Source of the DNA: Hemibagrus wyckioides
Taxonomy: Eukaryota > Chordata > Actinopteri > Siluriformes > Bagridae
Assembly: GCF_019097595.1 (NCBI RefSeq)
Contig: NC_080717.1
Location: forward strand, 25,817,876 to 25,881,875
Length of the DNA: 64,000 bases
Reading direction: 5' to 3'
The position numbers and the translations under genes were made by a program. The notes below the pieces were generated by a model. The model did not search any database. It was not told the origin of the DNA and saw only the letters and a list, made by a program, of their open reading frames with translations. Shown here piece by piece: positions 1 to 15,000 of the stretch; positions within the stretch are counted from its first letter, which is position 1, and the number at the start of each line of letters is the position of its first letter.

Positions 1-3000
1 AAGAGCTGGAGCTGAAGAGAGCAGAATCCATGCAGTTTAAAGCCAAACGTGAGTGTGTAGTCAGTATGTTTGAGTGTGAGTGCCCCGGTGATGGGGATTA
101 GTCAACAAATCATTCGCTTTGCTCCGCAGTGAACGAGATGCTGAAGGAGAACAAGCAGCTGGAGCAGGGCATGAAGGAGATTTTGCAGGCCATTCAAGAG
201 GCACAGAGCAAAGCTACTACTCAGGCAGCCATCAGTGTTCCCAGCCTGGAGAGACTCGTCAGTGTGAGTGATCTGAGCTTTCAGATATCTGAAAACAATA
301 AAGATAAATTGATTCTGAAAGAGGAAAAAGTACTTCTGTATGAGAACATGTGTTTCTCAGGTATAAGAAGTGATTCTATGGAAAAGAGAATAGGTAAAAA
401 ATAAAAAACCTGATTCAGTAAAGTAAGAGATTCATTAAGGAAAGAGTGATTCAGTAAGGGAAAACATGAATCAATGATTCAGTAAAGTAAAACTTGATAC
501 TGTTAGGTGAAACATGACTCAGTGAGGAAAGAAAGTGATTTGGTAATAAAACAAAAGTGATGCAGTAAGTTAATAAAGTGATTTTATAAGAGAAAAAGTG
601 AATCAATAAGGTAATAAAATGGTTCACTCAAGTAAAAAGTGATTCAGTAGGGAAATAAAGCGATTCAATAAAGAAATTAAGTGATTTGATGAGGAGAAAA
701 TGATTCAGTAAGAAAAATAAAGTGATTTGTTAAGCACAAGAAGTGATTTGTTAAGTGAAAAAAGTTGATTCTATAAGGCCAAACATGATTCAAAATGTGA
801 TTCAGTAATTTAATAAAGTGATTCATTAAGGAGGAACGTGATTCAGTAAAGTAATAAATTGACTGAAGCAAAAAATGATTCAATAAGGAAAATCATGAAT
901 CACCAAGGTAATAAAATGATTCAGTAAAAATTGACTCACTAAGTAAAATAAGTGATTCAATGAGGTGAAAGGTAATTGAATGTCCAAGGTGACGGCCCTC
1001 TGAACGCTCCGGTGTTGAGCTCCAACACAAAGTGTCTCCTAAACCGCATCCTCGAGTCTGTATGTCTTATCCCTGGAGAACTAAATTCATTTTGAAGCAG
1101 CGTGTATATAATTATGTCCAGGCGCTGGAAATGAAGCACTCCGAGGGAAAGGTCGATGTCATCGCACATCTGAGAGCACAGCTGGATCAGCTGACCGGCA
1201 GGAACGAGGAACTGAGGCAGGAGATGAAGGCAGCCAGAGAAGAGGCAGCCAGCACACAGACTCAGCTAATTAAGGCTAATGAAAAGGTTCGGCGTTACAC
1301 TCTTAAACATGTTACAACCAAGCCGAACTGTGGCAACATGAGGAATAAAACACTTTGGGTCAAGGGAAATAATCATACATTGGGAAAGTGTTTTATTCCT
1401 CTTATACCAGAGCAACTTTAGAGTGATAAATCCATTTTTCTTCTCGTTTGGAAACACATCTTGCAAGGCACTAGTAAATGTTGTTTCTTTTACTGATTTC
1501 TTTTGGTCAGGTCGCACACTTTGCGAGTGAGGTTGAGGCTGTGAGGCAATCAGCAGGTACGGCGGTAGCTCCTAAACCTCTTCCTTTGTCTGAGGAAATG
1601 ACACCAACCAGCACACAAGTCATCAATTCTCTTAACGAGTACCTGATCCAGCTGTTACAGGTAAACTGCACATAAAATATTCTGATCATACAGACCAGAG
1701 ATCTCCAACACCTCTCAATCTTTAATTACTACACATTTTCAGGAGTATAGAAATAAAGAAGAATCGAACAAGCAGCTCGGTCTGGCTTTGGAGGAGTACA
1801 AGAGGAAATTCGCCGTCATGCGACATCAACAGGGACTGCTGTATAAAGAGTACCAAAGGTTTGTCTTGCTCATGTGGTGAATAACAAAAACAGAAGATTT
1901 GTTCTAGAGCATCTTTTGTTCTTTTGGTTGCAGTGAAAAGGAAGCCTGGAAGAAGGAGAAAGACGGTTTTGCAGAGTTAAAATCCAAAATGGAGGAGCAG
2001 AAGGAGCTGGATGCAGTGAAGATCCAAGAGTATAATGTAAGACTGACTCAGACCTGGTCTCTGTTCTGATCACTCAGAGCGGATTTATAACGCCAGGTGT
2101 GAACACAGCCTAAGACTTTGTTACAGCCTAAGTATTGTTCTTTTTGTTTCGGCGTCTGGATTCTCAGCTCTGGCTCGAGACCCTGGAGCAGGATCCGGTG
2201 GAGATCAGGAGGCAGGTGTCCGAGGCGGCCCGTAAAATGACGTTACTGCGAGTCAACGAGAGGTCTCTGACCCGCCGCTACACCACCCTGATGGAGCAGG
2301 AGCAGCACCTGAGGAAGGAGAACAACAAGCTGAAGGACGACTCTGTGCAGATGGAAGCCGCCGTTACAGAGAGAATCGGCTACCTGCAGAGGTTCAAGGT
2401 GCAACTTTGCATTGATGCTTTATTTATATATATTTAAACATTAAATCTAAAGCAAAAACCAGTTGTTTCCTGTAGAAATATGACACATATGAATGCGAGT
2501 GGAACAATAAATCAATTCATATTCTTATGAATGAATATTAATCTAGTAATATCAATTCATTCATATTCTTCAATCATGATTAGTTTTATTTGTTTTTACG
2601 CTTGTTCATATCCGTTTTTCCCATGAGGCCGGCCATTGTTTTTGCAGGAAATGGCAGCGTTTAAAATGGCGGCTCTGCAGAAAGCGCTGGACGACAGCGT
2701 CCCGTCTTCAGAGCTGGAAAAAGCGAACAAGCAGTACAACAACCTCACGATGAAATACAGAGACCTGCTCCAGAAAGACAACCACCTTGTTCAGAGAACC
2801 ACCACGCTGGAACATTTGGAGGTTTTTAAGACGTTCTGTTTTTCTTGTTCTAAAAGCGGTGAGAGCTGGTTAGTGTTAATGAGAGCGGCGATGTGTGTGG
2901 TTTCAGGGTGAGAACGTCTCCCTCCGTGAGCACATCAGTGCCGTGAACAAGGAGCTCGAGATAACGAAGGAGAAGCTGCACACGCTAGAGCAGGCCTGGG

Positions 3001-3018
3001 AGCACGTCAACACTGCTG
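1..3018 (+). CDS. cep290: cep290 coding exons, segment A (9 exons)
   Basis: Exons: 1-48 (5' truncated by the window edge, reading frame starts at base 3), 130-263, 1122-1286, 1511-1660, 1743-1858, 1934-2036, 2168-2398, 2648-2821, 2907-3018. Each is bounded by AG and GT and phases match. Encoded landmarks are [18 protein letters not shown], then [66 protein letters not shown] and the [17 protein letters not shown] stretch [19 protein letters not shown]. All align collinearly with vertebrate CEP290. The intron between the second and third exons (264-1121) is filled by a diverged tandem repeat. The intron 1287-1510 holds an inverted repeat. Confidence 0.93.
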
Positions 3019-6000
3019 GTAAGCTTCCTCATGCACGCCACGTGGTATTGGTGGCTTGCATAAATAATCACCCCCTGTTTAAACATTTCCACATTTTGTA
3101 GTGTTATTTGGGAGGTTAGGTAACCCAGACACCGAAGAGTTTACTCTCAGTCCTGGTCCCAAGCCTCAGTAAAACAGGAGGGTTGTGCCAGGAAGGGTAT
3201 CCGGTGTAAAACCTGCACCAAATCCAATATGCAGACCAGATGATCCGCTGTGGCGACCCCGAACAGGGAGTATCTGAAAGAACAACAACAACATTTGGGA
3301 TGTTGGGTCTGCAAAATCTACATAAAATAGCCAAAAAAGCAATGCTTCACCCAGCTTTAATTGATTTAAGTGTAATCTCAGTGACATGGCTGGGAGAGCG
3401 GTCTCATAGAATGGTGCAAAAAACAAAAAACATCCAGTTGTGATTGTGGAAGTGCCACGTCGATGGCCAGAGCTGATAAGAAGGATAGAATATAGAAATG
3501 CAACCACTCTTTACAACCGTGGTGAGCAGAAAAGCATCACAGAAGATCACTCAAGATCTCACAACATCAGCAAACACTGAGGCGAACAGGCTACAAGGCT
3601 GTTCCACTCCTGCCAGCAAACAACATGGACCTGCGGCTACAGTAGGCACAGCATCATCCAAACTAGAATAAAAACTTATTCTTTTCGTCTAAGAACATAA
3701 CTCAATAAAATGCATCATGAAAACTAAGTAGCAATTCCAGGACAAAAGGGTTTGAGAAACAAGGCGGCGCTGAATTAAAGTCTTTCATAGAAAAGTGTGA
3801 GAAGAACATGGGTTTTTTTTCCCAGGAGGAGAGAGCGGTATGGATAAAGCTGCGAAAGCTCTGGCAAACAGCGAGATTGTGTCCGTGTCCAAGCGCATCA
3901 CCACGCTGGAGATGAAAGAGCTGAACGAGAGGCAGCGAGCCGAGCATGCTCAGAAGATGTATGAGCACATGAGGAGCTCGCTCAAACAGGTGGAGGAGCG
4001 GAACTTTGAGCTGGAGGCCAAGTTCGCTGAGGTTTGTCTGTTTCATCGAAAAATAAAAAGTATTTCTCAAAGCGTTATTATAGAGGTAAACTATGTTTGT
4101 GTGTGTGTTCAGATGGCAAAGCAGAACCTGGAGGCACAGCGGATCGAGCGTGAGCTACGAGACGAGCTGGCTGACAGCGTCAGTAAAGAAGTGAGTGATG
4201 CCGACCGGCGCCGCATCGCTGAGCTGGAGAAAAGCGAAGCCGAGCTCCGGATAGAGGTGTCTAAGTAAGTTTCCATTAATGAGCTTAAACACATGTTCCT
4301 TTACTCATTAATTAGTCATTTTGCCTCGGATGCTGAGCATGTATGACCTGTTCAGATTGCGGGAGGTTTCAGACATAGCGAAAATGCAGGTATTTGCTCT
4401 GGAAGCCAGGCAGCAGTCCCGGGAAAAGGAGGTGGAGGGTCTCAGAAGGCAGGTGCTCGACTATCAGGTGAGGTGCTTGTTCATGAAAACAGTTTGTGCA
4501 CAAATATATTGAAATGATGCCATAAAAGTTTATCACCACCAGGCCCAGAGTGACGAGAAGGCCCTCATTGCCAAACTCCATCAGCACATCGTGGCTCTGC
4601 AGCTGAGCGAGACGACGGCCGTCAGCAGGCTGGAAGCCTACACCGCCCGCCTTCGCCACCTAGAGGCTCAGAGGCTGAGGGCGGAGCAGCAGCTGGACGC
4701 TCAGCAGCAGGCGCTGTGGCAGGCGAGGCAGGAGGGGCGACAACGCGCTCGACACCTCCGCCAGGCCCTGCACTCCCTGCGCAGACGCTTCTCCGGAGCA
4801 CTGCCCCTCAGCCAGCAGGAGAAGTTCTCCAGCACCATGCTGCAGCTGCAGGAGGACAGGGCAAAGGCGCGGGAGGAGGCACGCCGGGCGCAGGAGGAGC
4901 GCAGCGCAACCGAGGGGAAAGCACAGCAGCTGGAGCTCCGGCTGAAGGGTCTGGAGGAGCTCACAGCCACGCTGAAGGACGTGAAAGGAGCTCAGAAGGT
5001 ATGAGACTTGCTTAATGTTATCAGTGTAAGGAATTCTAATATAGCGTTCTACACAGACTCTTCTGCTCCCTGACCTGTACAGGTGATCGAGTGGCACAAG
5101 AAGCTGGAAGAGGCTCGTCTGCAGGAGTTAAGGAAGAACAGGGAACTGGTGGCTCAGCGGGAGGAGATCAGGTATCTGAAGAACATGGTGGCCGAGCAGG
5201 AGCGCTCCATCAGCAGCCTGGAGGAGGAACTGGTGCAACAAAACAACGTAAAAGATGCAGTTTGATGATCAGACAAAAAATAAATAATAATAATAATAAA
5301 TGCTGGTTTTTAAAACCTGTGTGTGTGTGTGTCTTGTAGCTGTTAGAGGAACAGCAGCTCTCCTGGGATCAGAGAGAGGTTGAGTTGGAGCGACAGCTAG
5401 AAATCTACGAGAAACAGCAGGACCAAGTCATCGGATCTGCTCAGAAGGTCCTGTTGCTTCTCCACTTACATACAAGTGTTCCAGTAATTCTGAAATTATT
5501 CTGAACTTTTCAGGCACTAGCATCTACCCTAGTGGCCTTGGAGCGAACCCTGAACTTCTGTCAAAATCACTGATTGCACCTTTAAAACTGATAACACCTT
5601 GTCTAATAACCTTGTCTTCCAGGCTTGATCTGATTGGCTGCCCAGAGAGCGAGGAGGCCATTTATACTCAGTGTTAAATGATGATCATAAATGGCACTGA
5701 TGGAATGAAATGCTGCCTAAAAAAATGATTGGACCTCAGTTCTAACATTGCGATGACATTTTTTTTAAACAGCAGTATTTTTTATAGCTTCAGTTACTGT
5801 CTGTTGTATCTTACCAGGAATGCTGTGTGTGTGCTTTTTGTGGTTTTAGTTTGAAGAAGTCATGGGTTCCATGCTAGACCCGAACCAGCCTTTAGCTCAT
5901 CAGCTAGACCATGCGCTGAGTAAAATAAAGGAACACGTTCGCACCATTCTGGAGATTCGAGCCACCTGCAAAACTCTGGAGGAGGTAAAGCAATCAGTGG

Positions 6001-9000
6001 TTCAGTGAAATATTTGTGGTGTTATTGTTATTGCTAGCGCAGGTTTAATGAAGTTTAATGGCAGAAAAAATCAACCTTCTCAAACATAAGGTTAACATTC
6101 AGGATTTGCTGAATGCTCCTAAAAAGATACGATATAGTGGAAAATCAACCAGCAAGTTAACGAAATGAACGAAAGCAAGAAATAGTAAAACTCCATGAAA
6201 TAAAATAAATGACTTCCAGCTCTTGTGCCGTCTGATAGCTCAAAGTTCGGTGTGAACAGTTGCACTGTGTTTCAATCTGCTTCAACAGAAGCTGAAGGAG
6301 AAGGAGGCATCGCTGTGGCAGGCCGAGCAGAACGTCCTGTCTCGGGATCGGGTCATCAACGAGCTCCGCCTCCGTCTCCCTGCCGCCGCCGACAGGGAGA
6401 AGCTCCTTGCCGACTTGAGTAAACATGATGACACGAGCAGCCAGCACGCCCTGAAGATCGCTCACCAGACCATCAGCAACCTGCAGAGTCTCCTTGACCA
6501 GAAAGAGGAGATCCTCAAGAAGTATCAGAACCTTCTGTCCAGGGCTAGACAGGTACGTAATTGCTGGCTGTGGTGGTATAAGAGGAATAAAACACTGCTG
6601 TCATAGAATAATCCAGTAACTCTGCTTCATAACACCACTCCTCATTTCTTACTTAACACATTGTTTGTAGGAAGTTTTAAAGTTAGAATAAAACCTCTAA
6701 TGATTACAGCAATTCACTATAAACAGTTGCATCCTGCTGTGTGCTCACAGGAACAGGAAGAAGCAGTAAAAAAGCACGAGCAGGACGTGAGGAACCTGCA
6801 CCAACAGCTGGACCTTCACACAGACTTATCCCTGGATCGCTTCAGACAGACGACTCTGGTGAGTAACAGAAATGGAAATCAAACCACTTTTATCTGGTCT
6901 AATTAATCTCAATATTAGCCGGTTTAATAAATATAGAGCTATTTAGGTTGGATTTGTTTTACAGAGGAAGGTAATTATTAAATGGAGTCTATGGTGTCAG
7001 AATGTCAAACCCGTAAGTATTTATTGAACATCCCATTCCCTGGGAAGCTTTCTGCTAGAGGTTGGTGTGCGGCTGTGATTAGTGGATTTCATTCAGCTAC
7101 AATTAGTGAGATCTTCATGGAGCTCAGGGGCTTGTGCACAGGGGCATCTTCATGCTGGAGCAGGGTTTTAGCCTTTTAGTTGCAGTGAAGGAAACTGGGA
7201 GACGTTCAATACATTCAATACGTGCTTCTGGCTTTGTGGTAAAACTCTGGAGAAGGAACACATGGGTGTGATGGTCAGGAGTGCAGAAACATTTGGCCGT
7301 ATAGTGTATATCTGTTCAAAACTGACATGAAAGACAAGTGCCAAAAATTTAAAAAATGCAAAAGAATACAGGCTACATACATCAGCCAGCCATAACATTA
7401 TGAACACCTGCCTAATATTGTGTTGCTCCCCCTTTTGCTGCCAAAACAGCCCTGACCCGTGCTGCACTGTGTATTCTGACCCCTTTCTATCAGAACCAGC
7501 ATTAACTTCTTCAGCATTTTAAGAAACAGTAGCTCGTCTGTTGGATCGGATCACACGGGCCAGCCTTCACTCCCCATGTGCATCAGTGAGCCTTGAGCCA
7601 TGATCCGGTTCACCACTGTTCCTTCCTTGAACCACTTTTGACAGATACTGACCACTGCAGACCGGGAACACCCCACAAGAGCTGCAGTTTTGGAGATGTT
7701 CTGATCCAGTGGTCTAGCCATCACAATTTGGTCCTTCGTCAAACTCACTCAAATCCTTACACTTGTCCATTTTTCCTGCTTCTAACATCAACTTTGAGGA
7801 CAAAATGTTGACTTGCTGCCTAATATATCCCACCCACTAACAGGTGCCATGATGAGGAGATCATCAGTCTTATTCACTTCACCTCTCACTGCTCACAATG
7901 TTTACGCCTGATCGGTGTGCATGTTAAGGTCATGAGACATAGTGGAAATGTATCAGTTTGTATTAAAATGAGGTGTACATAATAAGCATTGATTTTTATG
8001 GTATGAAGACGTGCTTATCTCTCCGATTTATACATCTGGGTTCTGTAGGAACTGATGAAGAAACCCACCCTGAATGTCCCAACCACGAAGCAGATAGAGC
8101 GTCTGGCTGAAATGGAACAGATGGTGGCGGAGCAGGACACGTCTCTGTCATCGCTAACAAACAAGCTGAAGGTGCTGAGTGCTGAGCTGGAGAGACAGAG
8201 ACACATCACAGCATCTCAGGCCAAAGAGCACGCAGCTCAAACGGCCAAGTAAGAATGAAGAATTACATGCTCACATGTTTGTTTAGTGCTCTAAATATTC
8301 CTATATAGCTGTGAGTGAGAGAGAGACTTATGAGAAATATGATGGACTGGTTTTATGTAGAGGGTTTAGGTCAGCCGACCGGAGCAAACTTCTCCCAAAA
8401 GACCAAAAAAGAAAAGGAATCGTGCCCTTCCTGCTCATAAACAAATGTTGCCTTTGTCATGCGATCTTCATACTCACATGGTTAGTGAATAGAGCATAAA
8501 AAAGAATTTCCCACGGGATCACAGTCTCGAGTCTCAGATGAACCAGATGTTCTGGGAGACAAAAAAAGAATACCACAGCTACTCTTTGCATTTTCGTGTT
8601 GAATTAGAACGGTTCAAGCCGAAAAATCTATTCAAATTCGGTGTCAATAATTCAATAATTTTCGTCTATAATCAGTAGCTGAGTTCATTGCTCCGTTTTG
8701 CCCTCGAGCGGATCAGTTCAATTCCCATCTGACTTTAATTTAAATCCATGAGCCAGGTTTGAGTGTTTCAGACCCTTCCCGTGCCTCGTCTGTGATATAT
8801 CCATGTTGATGTGGTATGACTGCAGCTTTGAGGGTTTATACGATTTGGATTTGAGGAGAAGTGACTTTAAAGTCAGAAAATCTGGCATCATGTCAGACAT
8901 CCTGCTGATTTCCTCCTTGCTATGTTTTCAGGCTGGAAGAAAGGCATGCATCCCAGATAAAGGTCATGTCTAAGGAATCAGAGGAGCTGAGATCCCAGCT

Positions 9001-12000
9001 GTCGCAGATGGAGAAAGAGCTGCAGTGCCTCAGCACCGAGCTGGAGGCCCAGAAAGAGGCCAACGTCCGCTCGCCGAGCAACACCATGAAGAACCTGGTC
9101 GAGCGTCTGAAGGCCCAGCTGGCCCTCAAAGAGAAGCAGCTAAAGGTGACAGAATGAACTGATCCGGAAAAAGCGTTCGTTTCCTCTCCTGAGAAAAGCT
9201 CGTGCTACTGTTATGTTTTTAAGTTTAAAGGAGTTTTATGTTTGACATCGTTTGGCTCCTTCGCTATGCAGCATGTGTTTAAAAGGGAAGCACCAGCTGT
9301 GAGCTGATGTCTGATCTTTTTGGTCCGCCATGCAGGCTCTCAGTAAAGCTATGCTCGAGTTTCGGGCACAGATGACATCCCAGGCTGAGCAACAGATCAT
9401 CGCAAACGCGGCCCAGAAAGAGGAGGCGCTCAACGTGCAGCAGATCGTGGACAAGCAAACCAAAGAGCTGAAGGTCAGAACTCTGACAGGAAGTGTACAC
9501 ACAGAGGAGCCGATGTGCTCAGATGTGAATTTATTAACGTTACAGGTTACTGAACAGTGTTATAATAGGTTTTTATGATCGATATTTATTCTAGAACTAT
9601 ATATAAGTGGTTCTTGAAGCACGTTTCTGTGGTCCGATGTTAATTTTCGTAGGAATCAAAAACCACCATTATTAATTATTATATTCATTCTTATAAAATT
9701 ATAGCTTAATAACATGCCTTCATATACACTGATCAGGCATAACATTATGACCACCTGCCAAATATTGTGTTGGTCCCCTTTTTGCTGCCACAACAGCCCT
9801 GACCAGTCGAGGCATGGACTCTACTAGATCCCTAAAGGTGTGCTGTGGTATCTGGAACCAAGATGTTAGCAAAAGGATACTTACAGGACTTAAAGGATAC
9901 TTTTGATAGATACTGACCACTGCAGACCGGGAACACCGCACAAGAGCTGCAGTTTTGGAGATGCTCTGATCCAGTGGTCTAGCCATCACAATTTGGCCCT
10001 TCATCAAACTCGCTCAAATCCTTACGCTTGTCCATTTTTCCTGCTTCACATCAACTTTGAGGACAAAATGTTGACTTGCTGCCTAATATATCCCACCCAC
10101 TAACAGGTGCCATGATGAGGAGATCAGTGTTATTCACTTCACCTCTCACTGCTCACAATGTTACACCTGATCGGTGTATATAATATCAACCTGGTGAGTT
10201 ATTTCCAGAACAGAAAGCTCTGTGGCTTTTAAAAAAAAAGAGACAAAATATTATTCTACACAATAGCATATTGTCTCAGAATTTCACTTTTTATGCTTAA
10301 AGACTTGGACTCGTTTTACTCTCCAGGGACAGAAACATAAATACACTAGAAAAGTTCGACTGAAATCCATTAACCAACCAGCAAACTGCTGGAATCGTGG
10401 AATATTTTGAAACTATGATACTACTACTTAACTAGTACTGCCATTTTTAACTAATATTGTCTCTCTTGCTTACCCTTTAAGAGGCTCGCGGTTAATCATG
10501 AGACACAGCTATTAACAGTAGCGTATTAATGGATAAAACAAAGCCGGGGTGCCAATACTTTTGTGCCTGTCTGCACCACACAGGATCTACAAAACCATTA
10601 CACTTTATAGTGTATATATCACTAAAACATGTGGCTTATGTAGTTATTTAATTAAAAATATCTAAATTATTTTTATTTGAATTATTCTAAGCCATATTCT
10701 GTGTACACTATTTTTCGTAAAAAATAATTTTTTGCTTACAATAATTTTATTTGAATTTTTTTATTAGATTTTCTTTGATGTATAAACTAAATGTAGTTCT
10801 ATTATACACAATGTGCATCGCAAAATATAGATCCACTAACAATTTCACAGCAATACACTAGCATTGCATTTACAACACTGATGATGCATTTGTTTATATA
10901 ATAATACCTACAAAATATATTTTTTCTATTTCAAAACAGCATTTTAACACTACATTGCTCTCTTCCAATCAGTTTATATTTTTTTCAGTAATAAAATAAT
11001 TATACAAAGACTCCATGTGATATCCACAGTATCTCTAAGTGTAGTGTGACGTCATAGTTTATTACAATATTGATATTATAAATCATCATATTGCTCCAGT
11101 CTTAATTCGGACTAATAGCCCTAGACAATATTTTTTTTAATTAAAATCTTTTTTTTCCAGGCCTCTGCCACTACCACCCTATTATTATACCAGATATTAT
11201 TATTAATACCTGATAATATAATAATAATAATAATAATTATTATTATTAATAATAATATATATCTTAACATGGGGGGTTCCTCCGGGTGCTCCGGTTTCCT
11301 CCCACAGTCCAAAGACATGCTTCTAGGCTGAGTTGGAGTCTCTAAATTGCCCGTGATTGCGTGAGTGAATGAGAGTGTGTGTGTGCCCTGTGATAGGTTG
11401 GCACTCCGTCCAGGGTGTATCCTGCCTTGATGCCCGATGACGCCTGAGATAGGCACAGGCTCCCTGTGACCTGATGATAGATCAGATAGGCGGTACAGAC
11501 AATGAAATGAAATGAAATCTTAACATGGTTGGGTTCCTGAATTTGTGTGTGTGTGTGTCAGGCCCGTGTAAAGGAGCTGAACGAGGAGCTGCAGAACTGG
11601 AAGGAGAACGTGAAAGCAGGGAAAACTCGAGAGAGCTCTCTGAAGGAGGAGGTGGAGAGCCTGAGCCGTGAGCTACAGAAGAACCAGAAGATCCAGAGCA
11701 GACTGCAGAGCGAGAAAGGCAACCTGGAAGAGCAGCTGGATGAGCTGAAGCAGAAAGTCAAGAGACTCAGCAGCAGCCTGCAGGTACACATGCGCTGCCT
11801 GCCATGTCACTGTCACACTGACCGTGCGTAAAGATCCAGGGTTCATACTGAGATACAGTGAAACATCAAAGGAGCGCCACTAGGGGGCACTGTTCTCATT
11901 ACATAACACAAATACTGTGTGATCGTTTCACCTGTCAGTGCCGTGATTAGATATCATGATTCTTCAAGAAATTTCAGTTTGCTTACTTCATTTCAGTAAT

Positions 12001-15000
12001 ATAATAGTGCTAAAAAAAAGGTTTAATGATATTTAATGTCAACAAAAATAAATGCATTATTATTTTTTAGATTTAAGAATATCATATTAATGGATAGAAG
12101 AAAAAAAACTTTTTAACACCATATCAGCTAATTGGTGTGTAATAAAGTAAATTATTTAAAATAATACAATTTATAAAAAGATATCATGATATCCAAGAAA
12201 AACGTACAATGGTGTAATTTATCATTTCATTATCATACATTATATATTCAAGAGGTAATTCAGAGGCCTAGAAAGTCCTGTGTACTCGTAATAATTAGAT
12301 ATTAATCCAAATTATTTGTAAAATAACCAAAGCACAAAGAAACGATTGGAGAATTACTCTAGATATTTTAGCTCCATAACGGTAAAGAAATTCTGTGTCT
12401 GTGTAATGTTGTGTCACATCCTAAAAGGTTAAAGATAGTGTGTGTGTGTGTGTGTGTGTGTGTGGTGTAGGGTCAGACTGAAAGTGAAGTTAAAGGCCCC
12501 TCAGTAGAGGTTCTACAGAAGAAGATCCGCAGGCTGGAGTCGGAATTGGACCGGAAGAATGTGTCTGATCCGCTCGAGAAAAAGTCTGCGGTGAAGGATG
12601 ACAAGGTGAGAACGGAGATGTTTGTGAGAATTATAAGCACAGTTAAAATTTTTATGAACATGAGTGTCGTAGAAGGTGTCTGAAAAGTGCCTTTTTTCCA
12701 CTAAATGTGTTAGAAAACATTATGTAGTGCTGCTCTTGTTGTTTTTTTCATTTATGATAAATAAACACATCAATAAATGCCTGTGTTTTCCTATAAAATG
12801 TTCCAGAAGTTTGAGATGACACCTCAGGGGGTTTTTTTCTGTCTCTGCAGTCTAATAAAGAAGAACTGGTGAGGTGGGAAGAGGGTAAGAAGTGGCAGGC
12901 GAGGATGGAGAAAGTCCGTAATGTTTTAAAAGAGAAGGAGAGAGAGACGGAATCCCTTTCCAAACAACTGACCACCCTGAAGGAGCTCTATGCAAGGTCA
13001 CAACACACCATGCTGTAACTAATAATGCCAATCATGCTAGATTTGATTCTGCCTCTAAACTGATATATATTTGCCTGAACCCTTTGCAGACTGGAGCAGG
13101 AGAAACTGAACCTGCAGAGGAAGCTGAAGAGTCGAGGCGTGACGGTGGATCAGGTGGTGGGAACACGGGCGACCATCGAGGCCGACAAAGAGATCGAGGA
13201 GCTGAAGAAGAGGAACCGTGACCTGGAGCAGCAGATAGACATCATCAAGTATGATCCTGAATTTATTAAACACCAGCTCGGCTTCATCGTCGATTAACAT
13301 ACTGACTGTAGAACGATGTGGATTTTTTTTTTCTGGTTCAGGCAGCAGCAGGCTTTACCTCGGGACGCCGCTATGGAGGACATGAACATCAGGAACCGCT
13401 ACCTGGAGGAGAGACTTCACTCTCTGGAAAGCCAGCTGGCTAAAGAACCTCTTTCCAGGCCATCGGTAAGAATCCCTTCCTTGTTTCTTTGAAACAACGG
13501 CTGGCACGTAAGTATTGGCACCCGTGAGACCAGTCCCAAGGCTTCCTCTACCACGTTTTAGACTTTCTTTATAAATTAACGACATCTGGAAAAGTGGTTC
13601 TTTTGCATTTTGCAGCCAAAGACCCCGTCAACCTGGAGTTCTTTTATAAACATAATCTAGATATTCAGATATTACACTTATTATATCCACTGCTTGAACT
13701 GTTTTTCTCCATCCCCATTTTCATCTTCCCTCCATTTGCTTCCAAGGGTAAAACCTGGGCTTCCTCTTCCCAGTTCAGTTCCTCTCCTAAAGCCCACCAC
13801 TCTACAACATTTGAGGTCACAAATGACAGCGAAAAGGAAAGAACACAGCCTTCCTCAATAAGCAAAGATCAAAACCCCCATCAGCATAGAGATCATGAGG
13901 AGATGATGGTTGGACCTCAAACCGAAATAAATAGAGTATATGGAGAAATGGGAAATGCACTGATCTGTGATGAAGATTTAGATTTAGGAATCAAGCCTGA
14001 AGAGGAAACCATATGCCAAGATTCAGCAGAACTGGGGCAAGGAAAGGACAAGCATCATGAAAGGGAGGTAGAAGGCGGAAAAACGACGTGTGTAAATTCT
14101 CAGACAGACCTAGAAATCACTTCTAAAGAACATAAGGACCCAAACGAAGAAGAACACGAGTTAAAATGTGAGGAAGAAGATCAGGATGGAGAGCAAAGAA
14201 ACGAGGCAACAGAGAGAGAATCAGGACTGCCAGAAAGATCTCCAGAGACTTATAATAGCCAGACAGAAGCTTCACACATTCATACAACTGAACAGCAAAA
14301 ATGTAGCCCTTTAGAGGATGGAGGAACATCTAAAGAAGTAGTGATGCATGCTCTTGGAGAGGAATCTCTCCCTACAACGGATGAGAATGAACAGGACAAA
14401 CGAGACGAGGTACTTCACATATCCCATCGAGAAAGATCGCCCAGTCGGCACCCGTACCTCCGTAGGCTTCCCGCTTGTGTTCGTTTTCCAGTGCTTGGCC
14501 CCCTTTGCTGCTCTGTAGCAAACGTATATTTTTGCCAAAAAACTCGCTCTCGTAGTGTTGCCTGAATTTCAGTTTTGTGGTGTTTTACAAATGTCTTTCT
14601 CTGCACAGACGTCCGGCAGGGGCTCAGCTGGGACTCCGACACAGAGAGAGCACGAACTACAAAAAGAGAACCTCAAGCTCTCCAGCGAGAACCTGGAACT
14701 GCGCTTTCAGCTAGAGCAGGCTAACAAAGACCTGCCACGTCTAAAGGTACGGCTAAGACGCAAAAATTTTGAGATGTACCTTATGCTAAATTGTGAAGGA
14801 ATTTCTTTTAGCTATCACCCAGCATTATCAATTTATCAAATAGCAATTTGTTCTAATGTTAATTCTATACTATAAAAGGAAATTTCTAAAAATGGTGAGA
14901 AGGTGACCCAGCCTGTCATGACGTTAAAACAGGAAGTGTAGCAGAATTCCACTGTACATTAACGCTACATGGACGATACAGAAGTCTTCTCAGGCCCACC

